A stretch of 39,280 nt of DNA from Coneutiohabitans thermophilus (lineage in GTDB: Bacteria; Zhuqueibacterota; Zhuqueibacteria; Zhuqueibacterales; Zhuqueibacteraceae): assembly GCA_034505235.1 (NCBI GenBank), contig JAPDQY010000034.1, positions 1 to 39,280 on the forward strand, in the 5' to 3' direction. This document shows positions 26,511 to 36,208 of the stretch, in pieces. The notes under the pieces are model-generated. The model worked only from the letters and a program-made list of their open reading frames with translations. It did no database searches and was not told where the DNA came from. A program made the translations under genes and the position numbers. Each line of letters starts with the position of its first letter. Positions within the stretch are counted from its first letter, which is position 1.

Positions 26511-28019
26511 TCAATAATACGCGAAATCAGTCAGAATGGCGCAGGCTTCCATCAGGTAGAGAAATATGCGCTCGTCCTTGTCATCGTTTACCGCCGCCCA
26601 GTCGTTCACTTTCACCACAACGCCGAGAAAATCGGTGTCATCAATGGTGAGCGAAGCCAGGAATTCGGCGGTGTAATCGCCGTTGTCATCGCGGGCGACG
26701 CGTTCAATCAGTTTGCTGTAATAAGGTTCATCCGCGTCATCGAGGAAATCGTCGATATCGTCTGGCTCGCCCGGCACTGCCTGCCAGTCTTCGCGGTCGC
26801 TGAGAACGTAATCCTCGAACCAGGCCAGCGCGGCGCGGCTTTCTTCCAGGGAGTTGTTGCTGCGCGCAAAGATGATCATCGTGATGCCGGCCACCGGACT
26901 GGAGGCCTCGATCAGTGTGTGGCCCTCGCTTTTTTCGATGCTCAGGTCGCTTTCAGCCGGCAGGGCAATGGTGGCGCCGGTGTTGTCCTCCTGATAGACC
27001 TCGATGAGGTGTGCAAACAAATCATCCAGCGTGGCGCGCTCGTCCTCGGCGAACGGTTCTTCATGCTGTTGCACCAAATCGCGCAGATATACCTGCTCCT
27101 CCTCAAACAGAGTGTCGTAGATATCCCTCCAGCTCGCGCGATATTCGAGCGCAAAGGCGAGCGGGTTGCCATTGTCATCGACGACGTGAAACGGGCTGCT
27201 GTCGGCGAGTTCGCGGAGCGCCGGGTCATTCTCCAGATGGGGATTGTCGGCGCGCAGGCCGCTGTAGAGTCGGTCGGAGGTGCAGGGGCTGGCCGGCACA
27301 GCCGTCAAGCCCTGACTCACCAACTTGGTGAAGTTGCCAGCCGCGGGAATGGCCCAAATGAAGCCTTTGCCGTTGACCGGCGGGCCGCCGTCGACCATGC
27401 CAACGAGATGGCCTTGATAAGTCAGCGGTGAGCCGGAGTGGGCTTTCTTGATGTTCTTTTCTTCGAATTTGAAGACGCTGGTTTTCAATGTGGGATAATT
27501 GCCGCCGCCATTCGAACACAGTGCCGCCGCCAGTGCCGCCGGCTGTTGTGCAAGACGATTGTCCAATCGCTCGAGCGCGATGACACGGTCGAGTTTGGTT
27601 TCTTTCTTATCCATACGGGAAGTTTTATCGGGTGCTTCCCAGAAGTTGAGCGGTGTGTCGAGCGGCGCGTCGCCCGGATAAATCTGCAAAATGGGAATGT
27701 TGGGCGGCGGGGAAGCCTGCAAGCGCAGCAGTGCCAAATCTGCGGGTGCGTAGGTCTTCTCGATGGTTGCGGGGAGTTTTTGATTCTTCCAAACCACGGT
27801 AATGGGCGACCGGCCGGCGACCACGTGCAGCGCGGTGACGATGTTTCCCGGCTTGCCGTAGGCCACGCCATAGCCCGAGACCTTCCCGGCGTGCACCAGC
27901 ACCACGGACTCCTGCTGGGCTGCGAGCGGTGGCGGCAGCAAGAGCGTGCAAGCAATGGCAACTCCGGTCAACCTCGCAAAGCAGCGGCTGACACCGGAAA
28001 ATTGGAAGCGCATAAGCAT
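26511..28019 (-). CDS. Secreted trypsin-like serine protease
   Basis: A 502-aa protein. The signal peptide ends near LAAQQ (about residue 35). A compact trypsin-like domain follows, with H65 in NIVTALHVVAG, D94 in PADLALLRL and S195 in KKAHSGSPL, where SGSP replaces the usual SGGP. The substrate-site strand is probably GFIWAIPAA (about 219-227). The C-terminal half (about 240-502) is acidic, with Asp/Glu runs (EPDDIDDFLDDADEP), and is not recognised. GGAG 6 nt upstream supports the start at 28019. It lies 213 nt downstream of a small VHL-like gene on the same strand, convergent to the CHAT-STAND gene. Together with the protease at 11022 it gives two extracytoplasmic trypsin-like enzymes flanking the caspase/CHAT cluster. 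Confidence 0.85.
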   Translation of the reverse strand: MLMRFQFSGVSRCFARLTGVAIACTLLLPPPLAAQQESVVLVHAGKVSGYGVAYGKPGNIVTALHVVAGRSPITVVWKNQKLPATIEKTYAPADLALLRLQASPPPNIPILQIYPGDAPLDTPLNFWEAPDKTSRMDKKETKLDRVIALERLDNRLAQQPAALAAALCSNGGGNYPTLKTSVFKFEEKNIKKAHSGSPLTYQGHLVGMVDGGPPVNGKGFIWAIPAAGNFTKLVSQGLTAVPASPCTSDRLYSGLRADNPHLENDPALRELADSSPFHVVDDNGNPLAFALEYRASWRDIYDTLFEEEQVYLRDLVQQHEEPFAEDERATLDDLFAHLIEVYQEDNTGATIALPAESDLSIEKSEGHTLIEASSPVAGITMIIFARSNNSLEESRAALAWFEDYVLSDREDWQAVPGEPDDIDDFLDDADEPYYSKLIERVARDDNGDYTAEFLASLTIDDTDFLGVVVKVNDWAAVNDDKDERIFLYLMEACAILTDFAYY

Positions 28020-28232
28020 CACTTCTCCAGATGAGGGGTGAAAAACTGGTATTCCCACCGGCGGGAGCTGTCGCGGGAAGGAAAAGCAGGCGCGATCGGC
28101 GAATTCGAAGATGAATGGCAGGCGGGAATCGCGCCCGTTCTTTCACGGTGTCGGCGTGGGCCGACGAGTCGGCAGGTGCGGCCTGGCAGCGCGTGGAATG
28201 CAAATCGCGCAATATGCTCGCAGGCGGCGGCC

Positions 28233-28499
28233 TTAATCGCCGCCCGAACCACTCTTCACCGGTTCGCCGCGGCCGCGTTTGAACTTGATCCGGTAGGTTT
28301 GGTTGCCCGCCGTGCCGGTCACGGTGTCAACCAGGCGCCCGGTGTCTTTGTCGATGATTTTCCAAATTTCTCCTGCGGTGGTGCCTTGGGTGGATGATTC
28401 GGTGGGCCCCAAATCGATGACCGGCGTGTCCCCGCGTTGAATGGTGACGACGTACACGCTCTCGTTCACGAAAGTGATGCTGCCCTGGGCGTCTGGCAT
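28233..28499 (-). CDS. Small VHL-beta-like protein
   Basis: An 88-aa protein with no signal peptide. The pattern ITFVNESVYVVTIQR, then LGPTESSTQGTTAGEIWKI, then DKDTGRLVDTV resembles the VHL beta-domain layout: F-x-N near the first strand, L-x-P turn, G-x-x-W, D-x-x-TG-x-L. That assignment is by eye and tentative. The last 15 residues are basic, then Gly/Ser-rich. GGAG about 8 nt upstream fixes the start at 28499; a longer in-frame reading would overlap the divergent kinase gene. It precedes the trypsin-like gene on the same strand. If VHL-like, it would be a small beta-sandwich for protein binding. Alternatively it is an unrelated small beta protein. Confidence 0.6.
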   Translation of the reverse strand: MPDAQGSITFVNESVYVVTIQRGDTPVIDLGPTESSTQGTTAGEIWKIIDKDTGRLVDTVTGTAGNQTYRIKFKRGRGEPVKSGSGGD

Positions 28500-28614
28500 G
28501 GCTGGTCTCCTGGCAATGAGATTAGCAGTGGAATGTTGCGGAAAGATAACTATATTCACTTGATTCGCAAGACAAATCTCCATGCGAGTTGAATTTGAAC
28601 CAACGCCGGTGGCC

Positions 28615-31600
28615 ATGAGAAGAGTGCTTGTATCTGCCATTTGTCTGAACGGAGCATTATGGTGCGCAACGCTTTCCGCCCAATCGCGTTTGGCAAATGC
28701 CGGCGAGCGGCTGCGCCTTGAGCACCTTTCCGTTGAGCAGGGGCTGTCGCAAAACACCGTGCAATGTGTGCTGCAGGACCGGCAGGGCTTCATGTGGTTC
28801 GGCACGCAGGACGGGCTGAACAAGTATGACGGCTACGGTTTCACGATTTACCGGCCGGATCCGCAAAATCCGCAGAGCATGAGCGGCACGCGCATCGAGT
28901 CGCTTTATGAAGATCGCAGCGGCACGTTGTGGGTCGGCACCGATGGCGGCGGCCTCAATCAATTCGATCCAGTGACTGAGACCTTCCGGCATTATCAGTA
29001 CGATCCGCAAGATCCCGGGAGTTTGAGCCATAACAATGTGCTGGCCATTCGCGAGGACCATTCGGGCACGTTGTGGGTGGGGACCGAAAGAGGCCTCAAC
29101 CGCTTCGATCGCGCGACGGGCGTTTTCAGGCGCTATTTTCACGAGGCGGAAAATCCGCACAGCTTGAGCCACAACTCGGTTAGTTCACTCTATGAAGATG
29201 ATGCCGGCGTATTGTGGATCGGCACCTGGGGGGGCGGCCTGTCGCGCTTGAATCCCGAGGCGCGAGCGGACGGCAGGTTTGTTCGCTACCAACATGATCC
29301 CGCCGACTCACAAAGCCTGAGTGGGGGGTGGGTGCGATCACTTTGTGAAGACCGGCAGGGCAACCTGTGGATTGCCACCAAAAGCGGGCTTTGCTGTCTG
29401 CCGCGGGAGCATCGCGCGGCGGGAATCTTCACACGTTATCGCTTCGAGGCCGGCAATCCTTTGGGATTGAGTCACGATGATGTGTGGTTGGTTTATGTCG
29501 ATCGCGCCGGCGCGCTGTGGGTCGGTACGCATGGCGGCGGCTTGAATGTTTATGAGGCGGCGACGGGGACCTTTCGGCATTATCCCCATGCACCGCAAGA
29601 CCCGTACAGCCTGAGCAGCAACGAAATCTACTCTGCTTGTGAAGACCGAAGCGGAGATTTGTGGATTGGCACGCGCGACGGCGTGAGCCGCGCCGATCGG
29701 GCGCCGGCGCCGTTCCGCCATTATCAGCATGATGTTGAGAACCCCCGCAGCTTGAGCGATAATTCGGTGTGGTCGATCTATGAAGACCGCAGCGGCCGCG
29801 TATGGATCGGTACGATGAGCGGCGGCCTCGATCTTTTCGACCGCACCACCGAGACGTTTCGCCACTATCAGAATGATCCGCGTGATCCGCACAGCCTGCC
29901 CAACAATTCCGTGTGGGCCATTAATGAAGATCAGACCGGCGATTTGTGGATTGGCACGCAGGGTGGGCTGGCACGCCAGTGGCGCGATGACCGTGGCCGT
30001 GTGCGTTTCCACACGTATCAGCGCGACCCACAAAATCCCCGCAGCCTGAGCTACAAGTGGGTCACTGCCATCCATGCAGATCGCCGCCGGCCCGGCGTGT
30101 TGTGGATCGGTACCTGGGGCGGGGGCCTCAACCGCTTCGACCGCGCCAGCGAGACCGTTCGCCACTTCCGCAACGACCCCGGCGATTCGCTCAGCATCAG
30201 CTCCAATGCCATCTGGCTGATTCATGAAGATCGCGCGGGCAGGCTCTGGATTGCAACGGAAGCTGAAGGCCTCGAAGAATTCGATCGCGCCAGCGAAACG
30301 TTCCGGCATCATCGCAACGATCCTGCCAATCCCAACAGCCTGAGCAACAACACAATTTGGTCGATGCATGAAGATCGCGCCGGCATCTTGTGGATCGGCA
30401 CGCGCGCCGGCCTCAATCGTTTCGATCCGCAGGCGCAAACGTTCAAGCACTACCGGGAGAAGGAGGGTTTGCCCAATGCGGTGATCTATGGCATTCTGGA
30501 GGACGATCACGGTAATTTGTGGCTGAGCACGAACAGTGGCTTGTCCAAGTTCGATCCGCGCAACGAGAGCTTCCGCAATTACGACGTGCACGACGGCCTG
30601 CAAAGCAACGAGTTCAATGCCGAGGCCGCCTTTCGCGGCCGCAACGGCGAACTCTATTTCGGCGGCATCAATGGCTTCAACGTTTTTCATCCAGACAGCG
30701 TCAAGGACAATCCCCATCTGCCGCCGGTGGTGATCACCGGCCTGAAGCGCTACAACACCGACGTGGCGGAAGGCGTCGCCCTCGCGGAAAAGGGTGTGGC
30801 GGCGCGGCCGCAGATCCGGCTCTCTTACAAAGACGAGATTCTCACCTTCGAAGTGGCGGCGCTCAATTTCCGCAATAGCGCGAAAAACCAATACGCCTAC
30901 ATGCTGGAAGGATTGAATGACCGCTGGCTGCAACTCGGCAACAAGCGCGAAATCACCTTCACCAATCTTGACCCCGGGGATTATACGCTGCGGGTGAAAG
31001 GCTCCAACAACGACGGCGTGTGGAATGAGGCGGGAACGGCTTTGCATTTCTCGATTACGCCGCCGTGGTGGCGCACGCGCTGGGCCTATGCCGCTTATGA
31101 TGCGTTGTTGCTGGCCGGCATTTTCGCGGTGGATCGCATCCAGCGGCAGCGGCTGCTGGCCAGAGAGCGGGCGCAGGCGCAAATCCGTGAAGCGGAGCTG
31201 CGGGCGCAGGCCGCGGAGGCGCAAATGCGCGTCATCGAGACACAGGCAAAGGTTCTGCAAGCTGAAAACGAACGCAAGGAATTGGAGCTGCGCAAGGCGG
31301 ATGAGCTGCGCACGGCGTATGAGGCGCTGGGCAAGGCGCATGAACATCTGAAAGCCACCCAGCAGCAACTGATCACCCAGGAAAAGCTGGCGTCATTGGG
31401 CCAGCTTACCGCCGGCATCGCGCACGAGATCAAAAACCCCCTGAATTTCGTGAACAATTTCGCCTTGCTCTCTGTGGAATTGGCGAAGGAGCTGCGGGAA
31501 GAGCTGGAAAAACACAGGGCGAAGGGACAGGAGACAATCGGTGATGCTGATTTTGGCATGATCGTGGGGATTGTTGAAACGTTGATCCAAAACGCCGAGA

Positions 31601-32169
31601 AGATCAACCAGCACGGCAAACGCGCGGACAGCATCGTGAAGAGCATGATGCAGCATTCGCGCGGCAAGACCGGCGAGCGCGAATGGGCCGATATCAACGC
31701 GCTGGTGGATCAGGCGCTCAATCTGACTTATCACGGTTTGCGCGCGAACGACGCGTCGTTCAACATCACAATTACAAAAGAATATGACGACAGCATCGGC
31801 CCGCTGCGCGTCATCCCGCAGGATTTGAGCCGCGTGTTTCTTAATCTCATCAACAACGCCTGCTTTGCGGCCAATGAGAAGAAAAAACTGAACCCCGCGG
31901 GCTTCTCACCCACGCTGACGGTGCGCACCCGCAACCTGCGCGACCAAGTCGAAATCTGCATTCGCGACAATGGCAACGGCATCCCGCCGCAGATTCGTGA
32001 CCGCATCTTCACGCCTTTCTTCACCACCAAGCCGGCCGGGCAGGGCACGGGATTGGGCTTGTCGATCAGTTATGACATCATCGTGCAACAGCACCGCGGC
32101 CAGATTCGCGTCGAGAGCGAAGAAGGCCGCTTTGCCGAGTTCGTGATCCTGTTGCCCCGCGACGCCTGA
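28615..32169 (+). CDS. Sensor histidine kinase with two-propeller periplasmic sensor
   Basis: A 1184-aa protein with a likely signal peptide (VLVSAICLNGALWCATLSAQ). Thirteen to fourteen Reg_prop repeats follow (EDRSGTLWVGT type, alternating with FRHYQ-DP-NP-SLS), enough for two 7-bladed propellers. A Y_Y_Y domain comes next (ALNFRNSAKNQYAYMLEGL to TLRVKGSNNDGVWNE), then one TM helix (about 818-842), a long Ala/Glu coiled coil, a HisKA-type box with H937 in TAGIAHEIKNPLNFV, and an HATPase with NLINNACFAANEK, DNGNGIPP and GTGLGLSISYD. No receiver or AraC-type domain is present, so a separate response regulator must exist outside the window. An alternative start at 28582 adds 11 residues; neither start has a strong ribosome site. 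Confidence 0.93.
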   Translation: MRRVLVSAICLNGALWCATLSAQSRLANAGERLRLEHLSVEQGLSQNTVQCVLQDRQGFMWFGTQDGLNKYDGYGFTIYRPDPQNPQSMSGTRIESLYEDRSGTLWVGTDGGGLNQFDPVTETFRHYQYDPQDPGSLSHNNVLAIREDHSGTLWVGTERGLNRFDRATGVFRRYFHEAENPHSLSHNSVSSLYEDDAGVLWIGTWGGGLSRLNPEARADGRFVRYQHDPADSQSLSGGWVRSLCEDRQGNLWIATKSGLCCLPREHRAAGIFTRYRFEAGNPLGLSHDDVWLVYVDRAGALWVGTHGGGLNVYEAATGTFRHYPHAPQDPYSLSSNEIYSACEDRSGDLWIGTRDGVSRADRAPAPFRHYQHDVENPRSLSDNSVWSIYEDRSGRVWIGTMSGGLDLFDRTTETFRHYQNDPRDPHSLPNNSVWAINEDQTGDLWIGTQGGLARQWRDDRGRVRFHTYQRDPQNPRSLSYKWVTAIHADRRRPGVLWIGTWGGGLNRFDRASETVRHFRNDPGDSLSISSNAIWLIHEDRAGRLWIATEAEGLEEFDRASETFRHHRNDPANPNSLSNNTIWSMHEDRAGILWIGTRAGLNRFDPQAQTFKHYREKEGLPNAVIYGILEDDHGNLWLSTNSGLSKFDPRNESFRNYDVHDGLQSNEFNAEAAFRGRNGELYFGGINGFNVFHPDSVKDNPHLPPVVITGLKRYNTDVAEGVALAEKGVAARPQIRLSYKDEILTFEVAALNFRNSAKNQYAYMLEGLNDRWLQLGNKREITFTNLDPGDYTLRVKGSNNDGVWNEAGTALHFSITPPWWRTRWAYAAYDALLLAGIFAVDRIQRQRLLARERAQAQIREAELRAQAAEAQMRVIETQAKVLQAENERKELELRKADELRTAYEALGKAHEHLKATQQQLITQEKLASLGQLTAGIAHEIKNPLNFVNNFALLSVELAKELREELEKHRAKGQETIGDADFGMIVGIVETLIQNAEKINQHGKRADSIVKSMMQHSRGKTGEREWADINALVDQALNLTYHGLRANDASFNITITKEYDDSIGPLRVIPQDLSRVFLNLINNACFAANEKKKLNPAGFSPTLTVRTRNLRDQVEICIRDNGNGIPPQIRDRIFTPFFTTKPAGQGTGLGLSISYDIIVQQHRGQIRVESEEGRFAEFVILLPRDA

Positions 32170-32190
32170 GCACCGTCGCTGCCCCACATC

Positions 32191-32230
32191 AAACAAAATG
32201 ACCAGCCCATCACTCCGGATGAGCTGGTCA
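32191..32230 (-). terminator. Intrinsic terminator in the convergent gap
   Basis: TGACCAGC (32199-32206) pairs with GCTGGTCA (32223-32230), with extra CATC/GATG pairing inside. On the minus strand the hairpin is followed by TTTTGTTT. It terminates the large T9SS gene and may also block read-through from the kinase gene. Confidence 0.7.
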
Positions 32231-32252
32231 CCAAGGGATCGAAACAACTGCG
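32231..32252 (+). repeat. Possible degenerate copy of the interspersed repeat
   Basis: CCAAGGGATCGAAACAACTG resembles the 9136-type core CCAACGGATTGAAACAACCC with a few changes. It directly abuts the terminator hairpin. Confidence 0.4.
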
Positions 32253-32267
32253 CCTCGCGGCGCGCGC

Positions 32268-35200
32268 TTACTTTGCCAGCACGAGCTTGCGCTGCGCGGT
32301 GAAGCTGCCGGCTTTGATCACATACAAGTACATCCCGGTCGCCACCCGCTCGCCCTGATCATTCGTGCCGTCCCACACCACGCTGTGCCGGCCGGCCGGC
32401 AGCCTGCCCGCCACCAACCGTTTCACCAACTGGCCATTGCTGTTGAAAATCGCGAGACTCATGTCATTTGCCTGCGGCAGTGCAAAACCAATCGTGGTGC
32501 TGGGATTAAAGGGATTGGGATAGTTCTGTTCGAGTGCAAAGGTTGTCGGCGTCTGGCCGGTTTGATTCTCGACCGCAGTGACCGCAGCCGTAGTGAAGCG
32601 GAAGGTGTCCGCACTGGCTGTGGTGAATTCCGCATCGCGGGCGTAAACCAGCCAGTGATAAGTCGTGGCCCCGCGCAGAAAATCCCTGCCGTTGAAACGC
32701 AGTTCGGGCGCTTTGAGGCCGGCAATCGTCGTATCGGTGACGGCATTGAAGATGCGCACGCTGTACACCAGCGAGTCACCGTTGGCATCCGCGGCCGGCT
32801 GCCAGCGCATCATCACCGGCGCCAGTGGATTGATGACTGCCCCGTCCTGCGGCTGCAACAGCTTGAAGGCCGCCGGCGGCTTGTTGGCGCCGATGACGTT
32901 GACGATGAAACTCGTGAGCGCCACGGCATTGGAGTTGTCGCGCGCAGTGACGATGATCTCCACCGGGCCGGAGAAATCCTGTTGCGGTTTGCCCCACAGC
33001 GAATCCCCGGTGATCCAGACGGTGAGGCCGGGGCCGGCACTGGCGCTGAGCGTGAGCACATCACCATCGGGATCGGCAAACACGGTGTGCAGTTTGTCAA
33101 ACAAAACCGTGGCGTCACCGTTTTCCTGGAGGGCGACATTGGGGATGGTGCCGGCCACCACCGGCTGCCGGTTGACCGCCATTACGGTCACGTACACGCG
33201 CGCCGTGCTGCTGCCGCCGCGGCCGTCCTCAACGGTATAACCCAGGGAATCCCTTCCATGAAAATTCCGCGGGGGCGTGTAAATGATGCTGCTGTCCCCG
33301 ATGATTCGAGCCTGGCCGAGGGTATTGGCGAGATCGAGTGCGGTCACGCGCAAGGCATCATCATTGGCATCGAAATCGTTGCGCAGAATCGCAACGGTGA
33401 CCGGCGTGTTCATGCGCGTGGTGATCGAATCCGGTCGTGCCAGCGGCGCGCGATTGGCCGCCGCGACCGCAAAGACATCCACGCCCGTGGGGCGATAGCG
33501 CACGTGAAACTCGATGTTCCGGGGCGGGTTGCTGATCACCTGGCTGAACTGGCCGCTGGCCGAGCCATATTCCATCACGCGAAAACTGTCTCCCACACTC
33601 GCGCGGTAGGCGGGAGTGAGTTCCAACTCCAGCGTGCCGTCCAAGATCGCGTTGTGTGTCACCACGAGCCGGGAATACTGCGTGCCGGCCTGCAAACCGC
33701 CAATTTCAATGAGCAACTTGCCGGCCGGCTTTTGTTCGTAGGAGCCGGCAATGCGCATGATGCCGGGCGAGGCTCCGGGCCGCACCACGCCTTCGTTGGT
33801 GAACGATTTCGCCGGAGTATTCACCGTGCCGTTGCCCACCAGCGTGCCGCCCGCATGATTGACACCGACTGCACCGCCCAGGAAAAGGGAGCGCGTCTCA
33901 AGCACTTCGAACTTTCCGAAGTTGTTGATCCCGCCGGTAATAAAGACATCGGAGATGGCGCGCACACTGGCACCGCGCGCGATGGTCACCTCGCGCAGAT
34001 ATGAACGCGTGCCGGTGCCGGGGCGCTCGAACGAGATGATTTGCGGCTTGCTGCCATCGAACACAAAGACGGTGCCCTCCGGTTGAAGCGCGGCGGCGCT
34101 GACTGCCTGCATCAGATTGCCGCGCAGCACGATGGAACCGGCCTGCAGCACATTCAAACCCTCGAAGGTGGCATCGCCATTTACGATCAGCCGGTCCGCG
34201 GGATTGCTCATGATCAAATGCTTCTCCGCGCTGAACACGCCGGCTTTGAAGTTGCCGCCAATCTCCAGTGTGTGGCCGTTGAGCGTCAGCGATTGCCTCG
34301 GCAGAATGGTGACATTGTTTACCGGCAGCGCCAGGAGCAGGTCCTGCTCCATGACCAGTGCGCCTGCGATGTTGGTGTTGTGAACGGCATACGTGCCCCC
34401 CGTGATGCGCGGTAGGGCGCCGGTGTAGTTGGTGCTGAAGCCGGCGGCTTGCTGCAAGCTGCCACCCGCCTCCAGCACCAGCCGGCCGGTAATGTAGATG
34501 TCGGAGACGAAGGTGACCCCAGCGGCATTGCGCACGGTCAGGTCTTTGAAGTGGGAGCGATTGCCCGTTCCGGGTTTTTCGAAAAACACGCTCTGCGGTG
34601 CGCGGCCGGCCAGCAAGAAATGCGTGCCCGCCGGTTGCAAGGACTTGCTGCTGACCTTTTGTAAAATATCACCCCTGATGATGATCACTCCCGCTGTCAG
34701 CTCACTTTGCCCTTGAAACTCCGCATCACCATTGATCTCCAGCGTGTCCGTCGTCTGGGTCATGAACAAATGTTTGTATTCTTCAAAAACCCGGACGGTG
34801 AAATTGCCGCCGACCCGCAGGGTGTGGCCGTTGAGAGTGAGGGAACAGCGTGGCAGGATCGTGAGATGACTGCCGGCAGCGGGCAGGCTCAGATCGGCAT
34901 CGAGCGCCAGGGCACCGGCAACATAGCTGTTGCTGATGGCATACTCACCGCCCGCGAGATTTGGCAGCGCACTGACATAGTATGTCCCCTGGCCGGCCTC
35001 CTGCATCACCCTGCCGGCTGCAACAGTCAGGCGGCCGGTGAGATAGACATCGGTCGCGAAGCGAACGCCGGCGGGATTTCTGATGATCACATCCTGCAGG
35101 AAGGAACGATTCAACACGCCGGGCCGCTCGAAGCTCACGGTCTGCGTCTGCGTGCCTGCCAACACGAACACGGTGCCGGCGGGCTGCAGGGCCGCGCTGC

Positions 35201-36200
35201 TGACGCGTTGCTTCAGATCCCCGCGCACGATGATCGTGCCCGCAGTCAGCGTGCTGTATCCTTCAAAGATGGCTGCACCACCGATTTCCAAAACATCTGC
35301 CGCCTGTGCCAGAATCAAATGCTTGTGGTCATTGTAGGCCTTGACGGTCAATGTTCCACCCACCAGCAGTTTGTGGCTGTTAAGAGCAAGTGCCTGGCGA
35401 CTGAGGATGGTCAAATCGTTTTCAGGATGTGGCAGCGCGCGGTCGCCGTCCATCACGATCGGGCTGGCCACCAGGGTGTTGCGCACGCGGTAGTCGCCCG
35501 CCGTGGTGAGCGGCAATTGCTGATGAAAATAAGTCGCGACGGAATCCGCCTGCAGCAGCCGGCCGCCCTCCTGCAATTGCAGCAAACCGGTTACATGCAC
35601 GTTGCTCAGGAACGTCACTCCCGCGGGATTGCGCACGATGACATCGCGGAGAAAGGATTGGTTGTTGGTGCCGGGCCGCTGGAAGTGCACTGTCTGCGGC
35701 GCCGCGCCCGCGAAAATGATCACGGTGCCCGCCGGTTGCAACGCGATGTTCACCGCCTCCTGAACGAGATTGCCGCGCAGCACCAGACGGCCGGCCTCCA
35801 GCCGCGTGCGGGCCGCGAAAAACGCATTACCGTTGACAATGATCTCGTCATCAGCATGGCTCATGATCAAGTGATCAATTGCGATGCCGCTGGTGCCCAC
35901 TTTGAAATCGCCGGCGACCGTCAACGTATGGCCGTTGACCGTCAGGCTGGCGCCCAGATCGATGGTGAGACTGGCCACGCTGGCATCGTCATCAAGAATG
36001 GGATGATTGCCGTTTGCCGCTTTTTTAATGACCACGATGTTGATTGCCTGCGGCTGGCCAGCCGGCAGCCAGTTGCCGGCATCCGACCAGGCACGCGAGA
36101 CAGAGCCTGTCCAGACTTTGACCTCCTGTGCCGAAGCTGCCGCACTCAGAAAGATCAAAAAGCCATGCAAAACATAACGCCGTAATCTCTTTTGTCTCAT
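32268..36200 (-). CDS. Large T9SS-secreted surface protein with four tandem ~183-aa repeats
   Basis: A 1310-aa exported protein. Signal peptide at the N-terminus (HGFLIFLSAAASAQ). A GNW motif region (WSDAGNWLPAGQP) is followed by four tandem repeats of about 183 aa, each with LQPAGT-x-F-x-x-AG, F-x-RPG-x-x-x-RSFL-x-D and NPAGV-x-F signatures, probably beta-helix-like. Next come a tandem-95/cadherin-like Ig domain (LARPDSITTRMNTPVTVAIL), a second Ig-like unit, a fibronectin-III-like domain ending near FRFTTAAVTAV, and a C-terminal T9SS type A sorting domain (FALEQNYPNPFNPSTTIGF, ending RKLVLAK). AAGGAG supports the ATG at 36200 over a GTG 9 nt upstream. Its 5' leader can form a pseudoknot. It is likely a cell-surface adhesin or structural protein; ligand unknown. 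Confidence 0.88.
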   Translation of the reverse strand: MRQKRLRRYVLHGFLIFLSAAASAQEVKVWTGSVSRAWSDAGNWLPAGQPQAINIVVIKKAANGNHPILDDDASVASLTIDLGASLTVNGHTLTVAGDFKVGTSGIAIDHLIMSHADDEIIVNGNAFFAARTRLEAGRLVLRGNLVQEAVNIALQPAGTVIIFAGAAPQTVHFQRPGTNNQSFLRDVIVRNPAGVTFLSNVHVTGLLQLQEGGRLLQADSVATYFHQQLPLTTAGDYRVRNTLVASPIVMDGDRALPHPENDLTILSRQALALNSHKLLVGGTLTVKAYNDHKHLILAQAADVLEIGGAAIFEGYSTLTAGTIIVRGDLKQRVSSAALQPAGTVFVLAGTQTQTVSFERPGVLNRSFLQDVIIRNPAGVRFATDVYLTGRLTVAAGRVMQEAGQGTYYVSALPNLAGGEYAISNSYVAGALALDADLSLPAAGSHLTILPRCSLTLNGHTLRVGGNFTVRVFEEYKHLFMTQTTDTLEINGDAEFQGQSELTAGVIIIRGDILQKVSSKSLQPAGTHFLLAGRAPQSVFFEKPGTGNRSHFKDLTVRNAAGVTFVSDIYITGRLVLEAGGSLQQAAGFSTNYTGALPRITGGTYAVHNTNIAGALVMEQDLLLALPVNNVTILPRQSLTLNGHTLEIGGNFKAGVFSAEKHLIMSNPADRLIVNGDATFEGLNVLQAGSIVLRGNLMQAVSAAALQPEGTVFVFDGSKPQIISFERPGTGTRSYLREVTIARGASVRAISDVFITGGINNFGKFEVLETRSLFLGGAVGVNHAGGTLVGNGTVNTPAKSFTNEGVVRPGASPGIMRIAGSYEQKPAGKLLIEIGGLQAGTQYSRLVVTHNAILDGTLELELTPAYRASVGDSFRVMEYGSASGQFSQVISNPPRNIEFHVRYRPTGVDVFAVAAANRAPLARPDSITTRMNTPVTVAILRNDFDANDDALRVTALDLANTLGQARIIGDSSIIYTPPRNFHGRDSLGYTVEDGRGGSSTARVYVTVMAVNRQPVVAGTIPNVALQENGDATVLFDKLHTVFADPDGDVLTLSASAGPGLTVWITGDSLWGKPQQDFSGPVEIIVTARDNSNAVALTSFIVNVIGANKPPAAFKLLQPQDGAVINPLAPVMMRWQPAADANGDSLVYSVRIFNAVTDTTIAGLKAPELRFNGRDFLRGATTYHWLVYARDAEFTTASADTFRFTTAAVTAVENQTGQTPTTFALEQNYPNPFNPSTTIGFALPQANDMSLAIFNSNGQLVKRLVAGRLPAGRHSVVWDGTNDQGERVATGMYLYVIKAGSFTAQRKLVLAK

Positions 36201-36208
36201 CGACCTCA

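Noticed and set aside
29338..31368. Long open frame (about 676 codons) antisense to the histidine kinase
   Set aside because: Repetitive shadow of the propeller repeats with no independent protein features.
34707..36185. Open frame of about 492 codons on the plus strand opposite the large T9SS gene
   Set aside because: Shadow of the tandem repeats; the minus strand has signal peptide, repeats and sorting domain.
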